Shown: piece after piece, positions 1 through 8,174 of the stretch
Position numbering within the stretch: position 1 is the first letter of the stretch
How the letters are laid out: every line of letters starts with the position of its first letter
DNA from: Roseibium aggregatum IAM 12614
GTDB lineage: Bacteria > Pseudomonadota > Alphaproteobacteria > Rhizobiales > Stappiaceae
Reading direction: 5' to 3'
Length of the DNA: 64,000 nucleotides
Assembly (NCBI RefSeq): GCF_000168975.1
Contig: NZ_AAUW01000018.1
Coordinates: 1 to 64,000 of the forward strand
Translations under genes and position numbers: made by a program
The notes under the pieces: model-generated
What the model saw: only the letters and a program-made list of their open reading frames with translations
Databases searched by the model: none
What the model was told of the DNA's origin: nothing

Positions 1-915
1 CCGTCCCACCCGCAGGTTTCAGAACTGATCGTCCCTTTTGCAAAGGACATCGAACGGGTGACCGAAGGCCGGGTGAAGGTGAATATGCTGCCTGCCCCGC
101 TCGCCCCGCCTCCCGCAACCTTCGATCTGGTGAAGAACGGCATCGTGGACATGGGCTACTCGGTTCAGGGATACACTCCGGGCCGCTTCAAGACCTCGGC
201 TATCGCCGAAATGCCGTTCCTCAGCGACGATGCCGTCGTCACCTCCGTCGCCTATTGGCGTGTCCATGAAGCGATGCTGCAACAGGCCGGCGAATACGAA
301 GGCGTCAAGGTTCTGGCGGTCCACACCCATGGTCCGGGCGAAATCTTCTCATCCTCCGAGATCAAGAGCGTCGACGACATCGCCGGCCAGAAGATCCGCG
401 TCGGCAGCGTTGTTGCCCATGACCTTGCCGAGCTGCTTGATGCCGTTCCCATCGAGGGGCCGTCCTCGAAGTCCTACGAACTTCTGAGCCAGCGTATTGC
501 CGACGGGATCTTCTTCCCCTGGGAGACCGTCAACTTCTTCCGTCTCAACGACCTGTTGAGCTCGGCTTTCGTCGCCGAAGGCGGCGTCTACAACACTGCG
601 TTCATGATGGTCATGAACGAGGACAAGTGGAACTCTTTGCCGGAAGAAGACAGGGCAGCCATTTCAACCCTTCTCGGTGAGCCGCTTGCACGCCGTGCCG
701 GCGAAATGTGGAATCAGGCCGATGCGGTCGGCAAGGAAGCCTTGCAGGAAAAGATCAACATCTATCAGGCCAGCGACGCGGAAATCGAGCAGTTGCGCGA
801 GCGTTTCAAGCCGGTCGTGGATGCCAATATCGCTCTGGTAACGGAAGCGGGCGTCGATGGTGCCGCAGCTTACGAGATGCTCCTCCAGGAAATCTCGAAG
901 TTGGAAGCCGAATGA
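1..915 (+). CDS. TRAP transporter substrate-binding protein, DctP family (5' truncated)
   Basis: Periplasmic solute receptor of a TRAP carrier. The window opens inside the gene: the frame is open from base 1 and 304 residues are visible, lacking only the signal peptide and a short N-terminus. Family features seen are the early stretch on solute movement and mass (SHPQ...FAKDIE), the central IRVGS region near residue 135 and the C-terminal helix. The TGA stop overlaps the ATG of the dctQ-like gene (ATGA), so translation is coupled. The ligand cannot be read from sequence; most DctP proteins bind organic acids. The neighbours downstream are the two membrane subunits only, so no catabolic gene in the window hints at the substrate. 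Confidence 0.93.
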   Translation, partial: PSHPQVSELIVPFAKDIERVTEGRVKVNMLPAPLAPPPATFDLVKNGIVDMGYSVQGYTPGRFKTSAIAEMPFLSDDAVVTSVAYWRVHEAMLQQAGEYEGVKVLAVHTHGPGEIFSSSEIKSVDDIAGQKIRVGSVVAHDLAELLDAVPIEGPSSKSYELLSQRIADGIFFPWETVNFFRLNDLLSSAFVAEGGVYNTAFMMVMNEDKWNSLPEEDRAAISTLLGEPLARRAGEMWNQADAVGKEALQEKINIYQASDAEIEQLRERFKPVVDANIALVTEAGVDGAAAYEMLLQEISKLEAE

Positions 916-1403
916 GCCTGGCCAATATGGAAGCCAGCGGCATCGACCGCTGGCTTCGCAGGGGCATTGCGCTCGTCTGCGCCGTGCTCTTGCTTACGAT
1001 GATGGGCCTGACGATCGCCGACGTCCTGGGCCGTTACCTGTTCAATTCGCCGGTACCCGGTGCCTCGGAACTGACGGAACTCATTCTCGCAGCCGTCATT
1101 TTCACAGGTCTGCCGGCCGCCAGCCTCGATGGCGACCACGTCTCTGTGGATATCGTTGCGGAAAGACTGAGCAGCCCCGCGGCAGCGCTTCTTTCCAAGC
1201 TGGTGGCGCTGGTGTCTGCGGGCGTGCTGGTCATGGTTTCATGGCGGCTCTGGATCATCGGCGACCAGTTCGCCAGTTACAACGGGATCACCCCAACGCT
1301 CAAGCTGCCCCTCGCACCGCTTGGATACCTAGTATCGGTTCTGTGCATGATCGCGGCACTCATCTGCCTTGCTGATATTGTTCGGAGGAAAGACGTTGGG
1401 TGA
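912..1403 (+). CDS. TRAP transporter small membrane subunit, DctQ family
   Basis: Small integral membrane subunit (163 aa) that pairs with the large DctM subunit. Four hydrophobic segments are visible, the first at about residues 18-40, and the loop after segment 2 carries the ASELTE...VIFTGLPAA pattern seen in DctQ proteins. The start at 912 is chosen because it overlaps the upstream stop as ATGA and leaves the usual short cytoplasmic N-terminus; longer in-frame openings would run back into the dctP gene. Its 3' end overlaps the dctM start by eight bases. Confidence 0.92.
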   Translation: MSLANMEASGIDRWLRRGIALVCAVLLLTMMGLTIADVLGRYLFNSPVPGASELTELILAAVIFTGLPAASLDGDHVSVDIVAERLSSPAAALLSKLVALVSAGVLVMVSWRLWIIGDQFASYNGITPTLKLPLAPLGYLVSVLCMIAALICLADIVRRKDVG

Positions 1404-2682
1404 CTGGCATATAGGTATCGCGGTCCTGTTCGCGCTCTTGTTCCTCAACATTCCAATCGGCCTGGCGTTGGCTCTGGTTGGCGTTGTCGGAACGGCAGCG
1501 CTTATCGGGATCGAACCCTCCTTCGCGCTGCTCGGGCAAACCTTCTTCGACAACAGCCGGGCCTATTCGCTGTCGATCCTGCCGCTGTTCCTGATGATGG
1601 GTAACTTCGTCGTGCAGTCCGGGATCGCCAACGATCTTTATGCGGCCGCTTATGCCTGGTTGCGGCACCGCAAGGGCGGGCTGGCGATGGCAACCGTGGT
1701 TGCCTGCGGCGGCTTCTCCTCGGTCTGCGGCTCATCGCTGGCAACGGCCTCGACCATGGCTAAAATCGCCATGCCGTCCATGCGCCGCTTTCACTATCCG
1801 GACTCGCTCTCGACAGCTTCGATCGCAGCCGGTGGCACCCTCGGCATTCTGATACCGCCGTCGGTCATTCTCGTGTTCTACGGCATCATGACCCAGCAGG
1901 ATATCGGCAAGCTGTTTCTGGCCGGTATCGTTCCGGGCATCATCGGCGTGCTGCTTTATGTTGTCGCCGTGCGCATTTCGGTTGCCTCACGTCATGTCGA
2001 TCTGGAAACCGAACCGAAGCTGCCGCTGAAGGAACGCTTGCGGGCACTCAAGGGCATCGTCGGAGCTCTCGGCCTCTTCATCTTCGTGATGGGAGGGATC
2101 TATCTCGGGATCTTCACGCCGACCGAAAGCGCGGGCATGGGGGCCGGTGGAGCGTTTCTGCTGGTCGTTCTGCAGCGCCGGATGACGATGGCGGAGTTGC
2201 TCAAGACCCTTTACGACACAGCGAAAACGACAGCCAGCATGTTCCTGATCCTGTTCGGGGCGCTGACCTTCGCCAATTACGTCAATATTTCCGGCATGGG
2301 TGGAGAAATCCAGACACTGGTGACCGGCGTGGGCAACCCGCTTCTGGCGCTGCTCCTGATCACGGCCATCTATCTCGTGCTGGGCTGCGTGCTGGAGGGG
2401 CTGTCGATGATCACGCTCACCGTGCCCATCTTCTATCCGATCGTCGCCCATCTCGGCTACGATCTGATCTGGTTCGGCATCTATGTGGTTATCGTCACCG
2501 AGCTCAGCTACATCACGCCCCCGGTCGGACTGAATGCCTTCGTGCTGAAATCAGTTCTGAAAGACGTGTCACTGGCCACCATCTTCCGCGGGCTCTGGGC
2601 CTTTCTGCTGGTGGATGTGGCACGGGTCGCCATCATCCTGGCGTTTCCGGCCATCGTGCTCTTCATCCCCAGCATGATGTGA
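1396..2682 (+). CDS. TRAP transporter large permease subunit, DctM family
   Basis: Large membrane subunit (428 aa, about 12 hydrophobic segments) that carries out sodium-driven solute import. The start is a TTG at 1396, six bases after the ribosome-binding site GGAGGA (1384-1389), giving MGDWHIGIAVL, the expected DctM beginning with a transmembrane helix at once. A more upstream TTG at 1369 would precede the ribosome-binding site and is unlikely. Typical DctM signatures are visible: SLATASTMAKIAMP near residue 115, GGTLGILIPPS near 150, and a C-terminal TELSYITPPVGLN block. A strong terminator follows 24 bases after the stop, ending the operon. Confidence 0.94.
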   Translation: MGDWHIGIAVLFALLFLNIPIGLALALVGVVGTAALIGIEPSFALLGQTFFDNSRAYSLSILPLFLMMGNFVVQSGIANDLYAAAYAWLRHRKGGLAMATVVACGGFSSVCGSSLATASTMAKIAMPSMRRFHYPDSLSTASIAAGGTLGILIPPSVILVFYGIMTQQDIGKLFLAGIVPGIIGVLLYVVAVRISVASRHVDLETEPKLPLKERLRALKGIVGALGLFIFVMGGIYLGIFTPTESAGMGAGGAFLLVVLQRRMTMAELLKTLYDTAKTTASMFLILFGALTFANYVNISGMGGEIQTLVTGVGNPLLALLLITAIYLVLGCVLEGLSMITLTVPIFYPIVAHLGYDLIWFGIYVVIVTELSYITPPVGLNAFVLKSVLKDVSLATIFRGLWAFLLVDVARVAIILAFPAIVLFIPSMM

Positions 2683-2706
2683 GCAGGACAAGACGCCGTA
2701 ACGACA

Positions 2707-2744
2707 CGAAGCCCGGGGAAGTGACCTTCCCCGGGCTTCGTTTT
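2707..2744 (+). terminator. Rho-independent terminator after the first TRAP operon
   Basis: A perfect 15-bp stem (2707-2721 with 2726-2740), loop TGAC and a T run (2741-2744). It sits between the dctM stop and the convergent GntR gene stop at 2756, so it can separate the two convergent units. Confidence 0.92.
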
Positions 2745-2755
2745 CAGACGATGAA

Positions 2756-3481
2756 CTATTTTCTGACAAAACTGAACGAAAACGCGGAACCGCGGTGATA
2801 GTCCTGCGCGAATATGACTCTTGAGCCGTCCGCCGAATAGCAGATCTCCTCGATCAGCAAGGCGGAACCGAAAGTCTCCAGATTGTGCATTCGAACGACC
2901 ATGTCGGGCAACATCACCGATTTGACCGTTGCCGTTGATGCAACCGGCCGCTTGTCGATATCGGCAAGCAAATCTACGATCGAGCCCGCCCAGTCCGCCT
3001 CGCCATGAACACCGTTGCCGAACAGTTTCTGCGGTATCCAATCGACCGAATAGACAAGCGGTTCGCCTTTTGCATGGCGTAGACGTTCAACCCGGAGAAC
3101 CGGCGAACCTGTTTCCAGACTGAGCGCGACAGCAATCTCCTCGTCCGCAGGGAGTGTGGAAAAGCCCAAAACCGTGGTTTGCGCGTTATATCCATGACTT
3201 CGCACCATGTCCGATACACTCTCGAACTTGGTGATGGGTCGGGCGATACTCAATGCTGCGCCGGCCGCAATGAACCTGCCTTTTCCTTGCTGCGCCTCGA
3301 TGACCGCATCGCGCTCCAGAAGCTTCAACGCCTCGCGCAGCGTTGGGCGCGACACCTGAAAGCGTTCCGCCATCGCCTTCTCAGTGGGAAGTTTGTCCCC
3401 GAGCGCAAGTCCTTCACTCTGAATCATATCCAGAACTGCCATGCGCAGGTTTTCGATACCGCCGTTTTTTGGCTTCTCCAT
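2756..3481 (-). CDS. GntR-family regulator with UTRA domain (HutC/FraR-like)
   Basis: Transcription factor of 241 aa. Residues about 8-75 form the winged helix (GDKLPTEKAMAERFQVSRPT, then LREALKLLERDAVIEAQQGK), and residues 85-240 form the UTRA ligand-binding domain with RVERLRHAKGEPLVYSVDW and a late SFDIDYHRG-type end (here FAQDYHRGSAFSFSF). It lies eight bases downstream of the asparaginase gene on the same strand, so the two are cotranscribed and probably translationally linked. In Salmonella the fra operon is adjacent to a GntR gene, fraR; by context this is the likely local repressor, sensing a sugar-phosphate or amino-acid conjugate. Two TTGTCWAACAA palindromes in the divergent promoter are candidate operators. 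Confidence 0.9.
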   Translation of the reverse strand: MEKPKNGGIENLRMAVLDMIQSEGLALGDKLPTEKAMAERFQVSRPTLREALKLLERDAVIEAQQGKGRFIAAGAALSIARPITKFESVSDMVRSHGYNAQTTVLGFSTLPADEEIAVALSLETGSPVLRVERLRHAKGEPLVYSVDWIPQKLFGNGVHGEADWAGSIVDLLADIDKRPVASTATVKSVMLPDMVVRMHNLETFGSALLIEEICYSADGSRVIFAQDYHRGSAFSFSFVRK

Positions 3482-3489
3482 GCCTTGTT

Positions 3490-4509
3490 CTAGTCCTCTC
3501 CCAGCGTGTCGAACAATTCCGCAATCTCGCGTTGAGTTTTTTGTTGTGAAAGAGCCGATTGCAACAGAATTCGTGCTTTCACGGGCGAGAGAACACCCGC
3601 AGGGAGGAACCCGTAGGCCGAGTTGCGGCTGTTATGCGGAACACGGCCGCCCCCCCTTGAGGCGCTGACGACGACGCCACCCCGCTCACGCGACCAGTTT
3701 GCCAAAGCTTGCGCCTGTGTGCTGGTCGCGTAGCCGGGCGCGAAGCCGGCGATCACAATTCCCTGTGCCCCAGCTGCTGCAAAAGCCTCAACAGCGGCCG
3801 CGTCGCCGCCGCTGTGGCAATAAAGAATATCGACACGCGGCAGGTCGCGACCGGTCGCCCCTCCAATCTTGATCCCGGGCGAGAGCGGGCGGCGAAAGAA
3901 GTCTAGCCGCGCTCCGGTGAAGCGGCCTATCGGCCCGGCCCACGGCGATTGAAATGTATCGAGGCGGGTATTCGATGTCTTGGTTACATCGACCGGATCG
4001 TGCAGTTCAGCGTCTACGGCAACGACAACATTCGCGTCACGCAAACGTTCGTCTCTGGCGGTGGCAATTGCGTGATGAAGGTTCATCGGTCCGTCGCTGC
4101 TGGCGGCCGATGCGGGACGCTGCGCTCCGGTTATCACCAACGGCACGTCAAGCTCCCATGCGAGCGACAGATAGTATGCGGCTTCCTCCAGCGAGCCGGT
4201 GCCATGCGTCAGCACGAAACCCTTCATGCCCGGCCGGGAAGCATAGGCTTCCGTGCAGGTGCGGCAGATTGCCTGCCAGGAAGCCGGCCCCATGTCGAAG
4301 CTAGGCAATGGATCGCAGGGCAGCGCGACAACGTCCCGATAGTCACCGAAGCGGCGCAGCAGGGCTTTTGCGTCCAGCGCGGGAACTTGCCCGTAATCGC
4401 ACACTTCGAAAGGGTCTTCTGCAATCGCGTTGAGCGTCCCGCCCGCCACGATCAGTCCGACCGCGGGCTTCTCACCACCCTCCGTTTCGATTTCCCGATG
4501 CTCCATCAT
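3490..4509 (-). CDS. L-asparaginase family protein, cytoplasmic, FraE-like by context
   Basis: Asparaginase/glutaminase-fold enzyme of 339 aa. The first nucleophile loop VAGGTLNA is at residues 21-28, the second block THGTGSLEEAAYYL is at about 101-114, then SDGPMNLHHAI and the VTKT lysine motif. Unlike the classic HGTDT motif, the aspartate after the second threonine is glycine (HGTGS), which may change recognition of the substrate amino group. There is no signal peptide, whereas Salmonella FraE is periplasmic, so hydrolysis should happen after import. Two adjacent ATG codons (4509, 4506) are possible starts. It is transcribed divergently from the ABC transporter and together with the GntR gene. 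Confidence 0.88.
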   Translation of the reverse strand: MMEHREIETEGGEKPAVGLIVAGGTLNAIAEDPFEVCDYGQVPALDAKALLRRFGDYRDVVALPCDPLPSFDMGPASWQAICRTCTEAYASRPGMKGFVLTHGTGSLEEAAYYLSLAWELDVPLVITGAQRPASAASSDGPMNLHHAIATARDERLRDANVVVAVDAELHDPVDVTKTSNTRLDTFQSPWAGPIGRFTGARLDFFRRPLSPGIKIGGATGRDLPRVDILYCHSGGDAAAVEAFAAAGAQGIVIAGFAPGYATSTQAQALANWSRERGGVVVSASRGGGRVPHNSRNSAYGFLPAGVLSPVKARILLQSALSQQKTQREIAELFDTLGED

Positions 4510-4617
4510 GCCTTTTCACATCCCCTGATGCCTTCGCGGCACACTCCGGTGCAGCGGACGAAACTGAAGTGTCACACAACGCTGCCTGTCTGCTCACACC
4601 CGAGCTAAAAGTCTATA

Positions 4618-4628
4618 TTGTCTAACAA
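4618..4628. promoter_or_regulatory. Candidate GntR operator, copy 1
   Basis: TTGTCTAACAA: four-base inverted arms (TTGT/ACAA) around three bases. It is near-identical to the copy at 4746-4756 and lies in the promoter shared by the asparaginase-gntR and transporter operons. The arms fit the GT...AC dyad typical of GntR-family sites. Assignment to the adjacent GntR is inference. Confidence 0.45.
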
Positions 4629-4745
4629 CTAACGTCAAACGAGAGATTGATAAATAACATAAAACTGTTAATTTTCAGGTATTTATAAATTCATTGAAAA
4701 ATTTACGTCACATGGATTGACAGAAAACCACAACAAGGCGCACAG

Positions 4746-4756
4746 TTGTCAAACAA
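4746..4756. promoter_or_regulatory. Candidate GntR operator, copy 2
   Basis: TTGTCAAACAA, differing from copy 1 in only one central base. It lies 44 bp before the ATPase start, where a repressor would block transcription initiation or early elongation of the transporter operon. Confidence 0.45.
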
Positions 4757-4799
4757 GTTGAGGTGCCACATCGGCACAAGCCAGCCAAGGGGGAGACGG

Positions 4800-5552
4800 A
4801 TGGCGAATTCGCCTACGGATCAGCAGGGAATTACGTTCAGCAAGGTCAACAAATGGTACGGCGCGCTGCACGTCCTTCGCGACATTGACCTGAAAGTGGC
4901 CGGCGGCGAAAAGGTCGTCGTTTGCGGCCCATCCGGATCCGGCAAATCCACACTGATCCGGTGCGTCAACCGGCTGGAAGAGCATCAATCCGGCACGATC
5001 GTGGTGGATGGAATCGAGGTCGACGGCACGCGTCAGAACATCGACCTTGTGCGGCGCAGGGTCGGAATGGTGTTTCAGAACTTCAACCTCTATCCGCACC
5101 TGACAATCCTCGACAATTGCACCCTGGCCCAGCGATGGGTGAGCGGGCGTTCCCGCAAAGAGGCGGAAGAGCGCGCCCTGCACTATCTCGAGCGTGTGCG
5201 CATTCCCGATCAGGTCAACAAATATCCGAGCCAGCTTTCGGGCGGTCAGCAGCAGCGCGTCGCGATCGCACGCTCTTTATGCATGGCGCCAGACATCATG
5301 CTGTTCGACGAGCCGACGTCCGCACTTGATCCGGAGCTGGTCCGCGAGGTTCTCGACACAATGGCGGAGCTCGCCAGCGAAGGCATGACCATGATTTGTG
5401 TCACCCACGAAATGGGATTTGCCCGGCAGGTCGCCGACCGCGTCATCTTCATGGACCAGGGCACCGTTATCGAGAGCGCTTCGCCAGAAGAGTTCTTCGA
5501 CAATCCGAAAGAGGAGCGGACGCGCCGCTTCCTGAGCCAGATCCTGCACTGA
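4800..5552 (+). CDS. Polar amino-acid ABC transporter ATPase (GlnQ/HisP type)
   Basis: ATP-hydrolysing subunit, 250 aa, of a polar amino-acid uptake importer. Walker [10 protein letters not shown] is near residue 46, followed by [10 protein letters not shown] (Q loop), signature LSGGQQQR, Walker [14 protein letters not shown] and the switch histidine in VTHEMGF. The start ATG at 4800 follows the purine-rich ribosome-binding site AAGGGGGAG (4787-4795); the longer reading from TTG 4746 would begin inside the second palindrome and lacks a binding site. First gene of the operon that continues with receptor, two permeases, lyase, deglycase and kinase. Confidence 0.94.
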   Translation: MANSPTDQQGITFSKVNKWYGALHVLRDIDLKVAGGEKVVVCGPSGSGKSTLIRCVNRLEEHQSGTIVVDGIEVDGTRQNIDLVRRRVGMVFQNFNLYPHLTILDNCTLAQRWVSGRSRKEAEERALHYLERVRIPDQVNKYPSQLSGGQQQRVAIARSLCMAPDIMLFDEPTSALDPELVREVLDTMAELASEGMTMICVTHEMGFARQVADRVIFMDQGTVIESASPEEFFDNPKEERTRRFLSQILH

Positions 5553-5629
5553 CCCCATAGGGTTTCGGGTCCCAGAGGGGGCGATGGACCCGCGATTATT
5601 GAAATTAGTCCCAGGGAAAGGAGAATGCC

Positions 5630-6469
5630 ATGAGAATGACATTGAGATCCGTTGGCGCACTGCTTATTGCCGCAACTATTGCAGGCAGCGCTGTTCCGGC
5701 GATGGCACAGGAGTTTCCTCCTCTGCCGGAGATGATCAAGGAACAGGGTAAGATCCGCATTGGTGTGAAGTGTGACAGCCCGCCATTCGGTGCGACCGGT
5801 GTCGACGGCAAGCCGATGGGCATCGAAGTGGAGATGGCCAAGAAGATCGGTGAATTCGCATTCGGTTCGGAAGATGGCGCGGAACTGTCCTGCGTCACGA
5901 GCGAGGCGCGTATTTCCTCCCTCAACTCCGGCAAGCTCGACCTGATCCTCGCCACCCTCGGCCGGTTCCCGGCACGGGAAGAGGTGATCGATTTCTCCAA
6001 CATCTATTTCTGGGGCACGTCCAACGTGCTTGTTCAAAAAGACAGCCCCGTCCAGAAACTTTCTGATCTAGAAGGCAAGACACTGCTGATCGTCAAGGGC
6101 GGCTCGCAGATCAAGTGGCTGGAAGAGAACATCCCCGACATCGAGATGATGCAGTTGAATACCACGGCTGATGGCGTGCAGGCTCTTATCCAGGGCCGCG
6201 CCGAAGGCTTCGTCGGCGACGGCGGCCTTATCTACACGCTCGGTGGCAACTACGAAGATCTTCGTGTTGTCGAAGAAGGTCTGGACCTTGGCGTCAACGG
6301 CATCGGCTTGCGCAAGGGAGAACCGGAACTCAAGGCTTTCGTCAACGCGGCTCTCGACAAGCTGCGCGCGGACAATTTCTACGAAACCGTTATCCCGGAG
6401 TTCGTGGAGGAGCCGGCCGTCGTGGACGTCATGAAGCGTGGCTTCCTGGAAGAAGCGCCGCAACTGTAA
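5630..6469 (+). CDS. Periplasmic substrate-binding protein of the polar amino-acid ABC importer
   Basis: Solute receptor of family 3 (279 aa). A signal peptide of about 25 residues ends in AMA-QEF; mature features are IRIGVKCDSPPFG near residue 45, the GIEVEMAKKIG helix and the LATLGRFPAREEVIDFS block that normally reads TxTxERxxxxxFS in amino-acid receptors. Ribosome-binding site AAGGAG (5618-5623) lies six bases before the ATG. From context the cargo is an amino-acid conjugate such as a fructosyl amino acid rather than a free amino acid; this is inferred from the deglycase and kinase downstream. Confidence 0.92.
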   Translation: MRMTLRSVGALLIAATIAGSAVPAMAQEFPPLPEMIKEQGKIRIGVKCDSPPFGATGVDGKPMGIEVEMAKKIGEFAFGSEDGAELSCVTSEARISSLNSGKLDLILATLGRFPAREEVIDFSNIYFWGTSNVLVQKDSPVQKLSDLEGKTLLIVKGGSQIKWLEENIPDIEMMQLNTTADGVQALIQGRAEGFVGDGGLIYTLGGNYEDLRVVEEGLDLGVNGIGLRKGEPELKAFVNAALDKLRADNFYETVIPEFVEEPAVVDVMKRGFLEEAPQL

Positions 6470-6478
6470 TCGAGCAGC

Positions 6479-6501
6479 GAGGCGGGGGCTTCCCCCGCCT
6501 C
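6479..6501 (+). repeat. Intercistronic stem-loop after the receptor gene
   Basis: Perfect 10-bp GC-rich stem (6479-6488 with 6492-6501) and a three-base loop, with no T run. Hairpins here often protect the receptor message from 3' exonucleases and cause partial polarity, so that the receptor is made in excess over the permeases. The role is inferred. Confidence 0.65.
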
Positions 6502-6533
6502 ATCCGGTTTGATCAGCACAGCATGGAACGCAC

Positions 6534-7202
6534 ATGACTATCATCGACTGGGGATATATCTGGGATGCTGTTCCGGACCTCCTTCAAGGTCTCAAAATGA
6601 CTCTCTTGGTGAGTGTCCTCGCCATCCTTTTGTCTCTCCTGATGGGCCTGATCGGCTGCGCCTTGCGCATGTCGCCACTGAAAATCGTCGGCTACGCAGT
6701 CGCGGCCTATGTCGAGTTCATTCGCGGCACGCCGTACCTGGTTCAGGTCTTTTTCGTCTTCTACGGCCTGCCGAACCTGGGGCTTACGCTTTCGGTGTTC
6801 TGGTCCGGTGTGGTTGCGTTGTCTATCTGGGCGAGCGTGTTTCATATCGAGAGCTTCCGTGCCGGGCTGAGTTCAGTCAGCAAGGACATCCACAATACGT
6901 CCGCCTCGCTCGGCCTGCGCCGATGGCAGCACGCACTGCTCGTCGTGCTTCCGATAGCGGCACGCTCCGCCCTCCCCTCGACACTCAACACCGTCGTCAG
7001 CACGATCAAGAATTCGGCCTATCTGCAGGCCATCGGCCTCGTCGAACTGACTTTCGTGGCGGTGGACCGGATCGCCTATGAGTTTCGCGCGACCGAAATG
7101 TTCCTCAGCATCTGCGTGATCTACCTGGTCATCGTGCTCGCCGTGTCCGGCCTCGGACATCGTCTCGAGCGCCGGCTCAACCGGCCTTATGAGGGAAGAT
7201 AA
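6534..7202 (+). CDS. Polar amino-acid ABC transporter permease 1
   Basis: Inner-membrane permease of the HisM/GlnP type, 222 aa, about five hydrophobic segments. It carries the N-terminal GLKMTLLVSVLAILLSLLMG motif, EFIRGTPYLVQVFF at about residue 62-75 and the cytoplasmic coupling (EAA) loop around SASLGLRRWQHALLVVLP. It forms a pair with the next gene, three bases downstream. Confidence 0.93.
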   Translation: MTIIDWGYIWDAVPDLLQGLKMTLLVSVLAILLSLLMGLIGCALRMSPLKIVGYAVAAYVEFIRGTPYLVQVFFVFYGLPNLGLTLSVFWSGVVALSIWASVFHIESFRAGLSSVSKDIHNTSASLGLRRWQHALLVVLPIAARSALPSTLNTVVSTIKNSAYLQAIGLVELTFVAVDRIAYEFRATEMFLSICVIYLVIVLAVSGLGHRLERRLNRPYEGR

Positions 7203-7205
7203 GCA

Positions 7206-7940
7206 ATGTCCCTTCTCTACGAATACCGCGTTTTTCTGTTTTCGGGGTTCATCCAGACGCTGTTGATGTCGCTGGTCGTCGCAGCGGGAACGACCATGGT
7301 CGCCATCGTCCTCGTGATCGCAGTGCGATCCAGGCAGCGTGTCATACGGATCGCCGGATACACACTGGTCGAAGTCCTCAGGGACATTCCTCTGATGGTG
7401 AATGTCCTGATGGTCTATTTCATGCTGCCACTGGTCGGTCTGGGTTTCGGTCCGTTCTGGTCGGCTTGTATCGCCATATCTGTCTGGGGCGGCGCCAATG
7501 GCGCGCAGATCCTGCGCGCCGGCCTGAATTCTGTCGGCAACGGACAGCGCGAAGCCGCAGCCGCGTTCAACTTCGGTCCCGCCAAGACACTCCTTCTCAT
7601 CGTTCTCCCGCAGGCGATGCCGGTCATCATCCCCCCCTATGTCGGCCTCATGACTGCCGTCGTGCAGGCGACATCGCTCGGCGCCGTGGTCGGCGCGCAG
7701 GAGTTGCTGCGCAGCGGACAGATCCTCATCGAGCAGACGACCATCATGCGCGGCGGCAGCCCCGCTTACCTGGTCTACGGCTCGATACTGGTGGTCTATT
7801 TCATCCTGTGCAGCCTGATCTCGTTTGCCGGCGGGCGCCTCGAAGCCTTTTACAAGCGGCCCTATCGCGGAGATGCCAACGAAGACCGAATAGAATCCCG
7901 TATCCACGACATCGAAGCCACGGTGCAGACAAGCGCATGA
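7206..7940 (+). CDS. Polar amino-acid ABC transporter permease 2
   Basis: Second permease of the importer, 244 aa, with the same core: GFIQTLLMSLVVAAGTT at the N-terminus, EVLRDIPLMVNVLMVYF, and an EAA loop EAAAAFNFGPAKTLLLIVLP. The C-terminal tail after the last helix is hydrophilic. A 234-bp gap follows before the lyase gene; no strong terminator was seen in it, so read-through is likely but a second promoter cannot be excluded. Confidence 0.93.
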   Translation: MSLLYEYRVFLFSGFIQTLLMSLVVAAGTTMVAIVLVIAVRSRQRVIRIAGYTLVEVLRDIPLMVNVLMVYFMLPLVGLGFGPFWSACIAISVWGGANGAQILRAGLNSVGNGQREAAAAFNFGPAKTLLLIVLPQAMPVIIPPYVGLMTAVVQATSLGAVVGAQELLRSGQILIEQTTIMRGGSPAYLVYGSILVVYFILCSLISFAGGRLEAFYKRPYRGDANEDRIESRIHDIEATVQTSA

Positions 7941-8174
7941 TCAAGTCCGTTTTCTTGCCAAGCGTCGCGACGTGTAACCGGGAGATCCCGATTTGCCCTC
8001 TTGCCGGCAGGGAGACCGGCGCAACCCGGCCCTTCGCCCGATTTCGAATGTTGTGCTCAGGAATCGGATTTCGATGACGGCCAAATCAGGTTGGCAACGG
8101 CCGACATTACGCTTCCTGTCCGGCCGAATTTCCAACACTGGCCAGACAATTATTCAATTCCGAGGTTCACAATC

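Larger units (their letters stand above)
4510..4799. promoter_or_regulatory. Divergent promoter region of the fra-like locus
   Basis: AT-rich intergenic region between the asparaginase gene and the ABC ATPase gene, much poorer in GC than its surroundings (notably 4610-4720). It holds two 11-bp palindromic motifs and a TTGACA hexamer at 4717-4722 that could be a -35 element for the rightward operon; no convincing -10 was found. Confidence 0.6.
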
